Assembly (NCBI GenBank): GCA_021029095.1
Contig: JAJOHG010000019.1
Location: forward strand, 248,001 to 312,000
DNA length: 64,000 nt
Origin: Phellopilus nigrolimitatus
Lineage: Eukaryota > Basidiomycota > Agaricomycetes > Hymenochaetales > Hymenochaetaceae
Direction: 5' to 3'
Part shown: positions 63,480-64,000 of the stretch, piece by piece
Position numbering within the stretch: the stretch's first letter is position 1
How the letters are laid out: each line of letters opens with the position of its first letter
Made by a program: the position numbers and the translations under genes
Notes under the pieces: model-generated
The model's input: only the letters and a program-made list of their open reading frames with translations
What the model was told of the DNA's origin: nothing
Databases searched by the model: none

Positions 63480-64000
63480 CAAAACCATCCGGGTTACCGT
63501 CTCACTCTCACTTTCAAAAAGCTTATCCAAACATGCACATTGAGTCTCAAGACGACCGATATAGAACACCGGATCTTTACGAAGTATGAGCGCAGCTTTA
63601 GGCTAGTGACCCGCCGGCGCTGCGCCGCGACATGCATTAGAAGGAAGACATCTGAGCGTCGTAAGTCACTTTGGTAGGGTTATGCCTATGCCAAGTCGGT
63701 TCTTGTCTGACATGTCTTTATCGATTTTGATCGGAAACACAGCCCACCTCTAGTGTCATTCACAGCCTTCCTCTTGGAAGAAACAGCCATTACCGACTCG
63801 TCATTTCACAGCAAGCTACGCATCATATAGGCTCAAGGTCGCCGAGCGCGTTTCTAAATACACTCGGCCGGTTATGTCTGTCCCAAATCCATTCTAGACT
63901 GACATCAGTCTATCGGGCGGGCGGTGATTAAGTGAATTTGTCTAGTTTTCTGTTTTATGCGTCGGATACAAGAGATTTTTCATGTCGGGTCAACTGTGCA
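63480..64000. repeat. spacer repeat, copy 3, running off the window
   Basis: Resembles 59485-59880 over its first 380 bases and the end of copy 2 over its last 110 bases, so it combines parts of both. It continues beyond the window. Confidence 0.6.

Overview
The window is nuclear DNA of a filamentous basidiomycete, most likely an Agaricomycete (wood- or litter-decay type). Almost every gene is broken by short introns of about 50-65 bp with GT(or GC)-AG borders. The families present fit this group: an LPMO-like secreted protein with an N-terminal histidine, a UstYa-type DUF3328 protein, an intracellular GH1 beta-glucosidase, DUF6593 proteins, a basidiomycete F-box protein and an AcuK/ERT1-type regulator. 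I rebuilt exon structures by hand; where exon lengths and phases close exactly I give exact coordinates.

Layout. 1-4.5 kb: LPMO-like secreted protein (+) and a DUF4743 Nudix hydrolase (-). 4.7-5.4 kb: two palindromic transposon remnants and a 39-bp tandem repeat. 6-7.5 kb: a broken unrecognised nuclear-type gene (-). 8-15 kb: MIC12 (+), SVF1 (-), a MITE, a proteasome-assembly chaperone (-) and two unknown genes (-). 15.6-26.7 kb: dense housekeeping block with an IMPACT-family protein, a proline iminopeptidase, prefoldin 5, a UstYa-like protein, CAF-1 subunit CAC2, eIF2-beta and ATP synthase gamma. 27.6-43.8 kb: a DUF6593 gene, an N-myristoylatable CaMK-like kinase, LDB17, an ERT1/AcuK regulator, GH1 beta-glucosidase and a divergently transcribed Gfo/Idh/MocA oxidoreductase. 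43.8-48.1 kb: degenerate sequence and a frame-broken F-box gene. 48.6-58.6 kb: an actinobacterial-looking ManC nucleotidyltransferase behind a coiled-coil leader, SPT5, PEX3 and MIC10. 58.6-64 kb: a gene-poor repeat zone with two more DUF6593 copies in a duplicated unit of about 2.1 kb.

How the genes relate. There is no biosynthetic or defence cluster. Themes are mitochondria (MIC10, MIC12, ATP3), peroxisome (PEX3), chromatin and transcription (CAC2, SPT5, ERT1-like), protein synthesis and folding (eIF2-beta, IMPACT family, prefoldin, proteasome chaperone) and sugar metabolism (GH1, oxidoreductase, ManC-like).

A cross-cutting observation: at least a dozen places in conserved coding exons carry one extra base, and in nearly all the codon wobble position appears as two alternative bases written side by side (CT, TC, GA, GC and so on). 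Removing one of the pair restores frame, family motif and exon phase. The simplest reading is that both alleles of heterozygous synonymous sites were kept in a dikaryon consensus. Several genes that look frameshifted (eIF2-beta, ATP3, SPT5, LDB17) are therefore probably intact.
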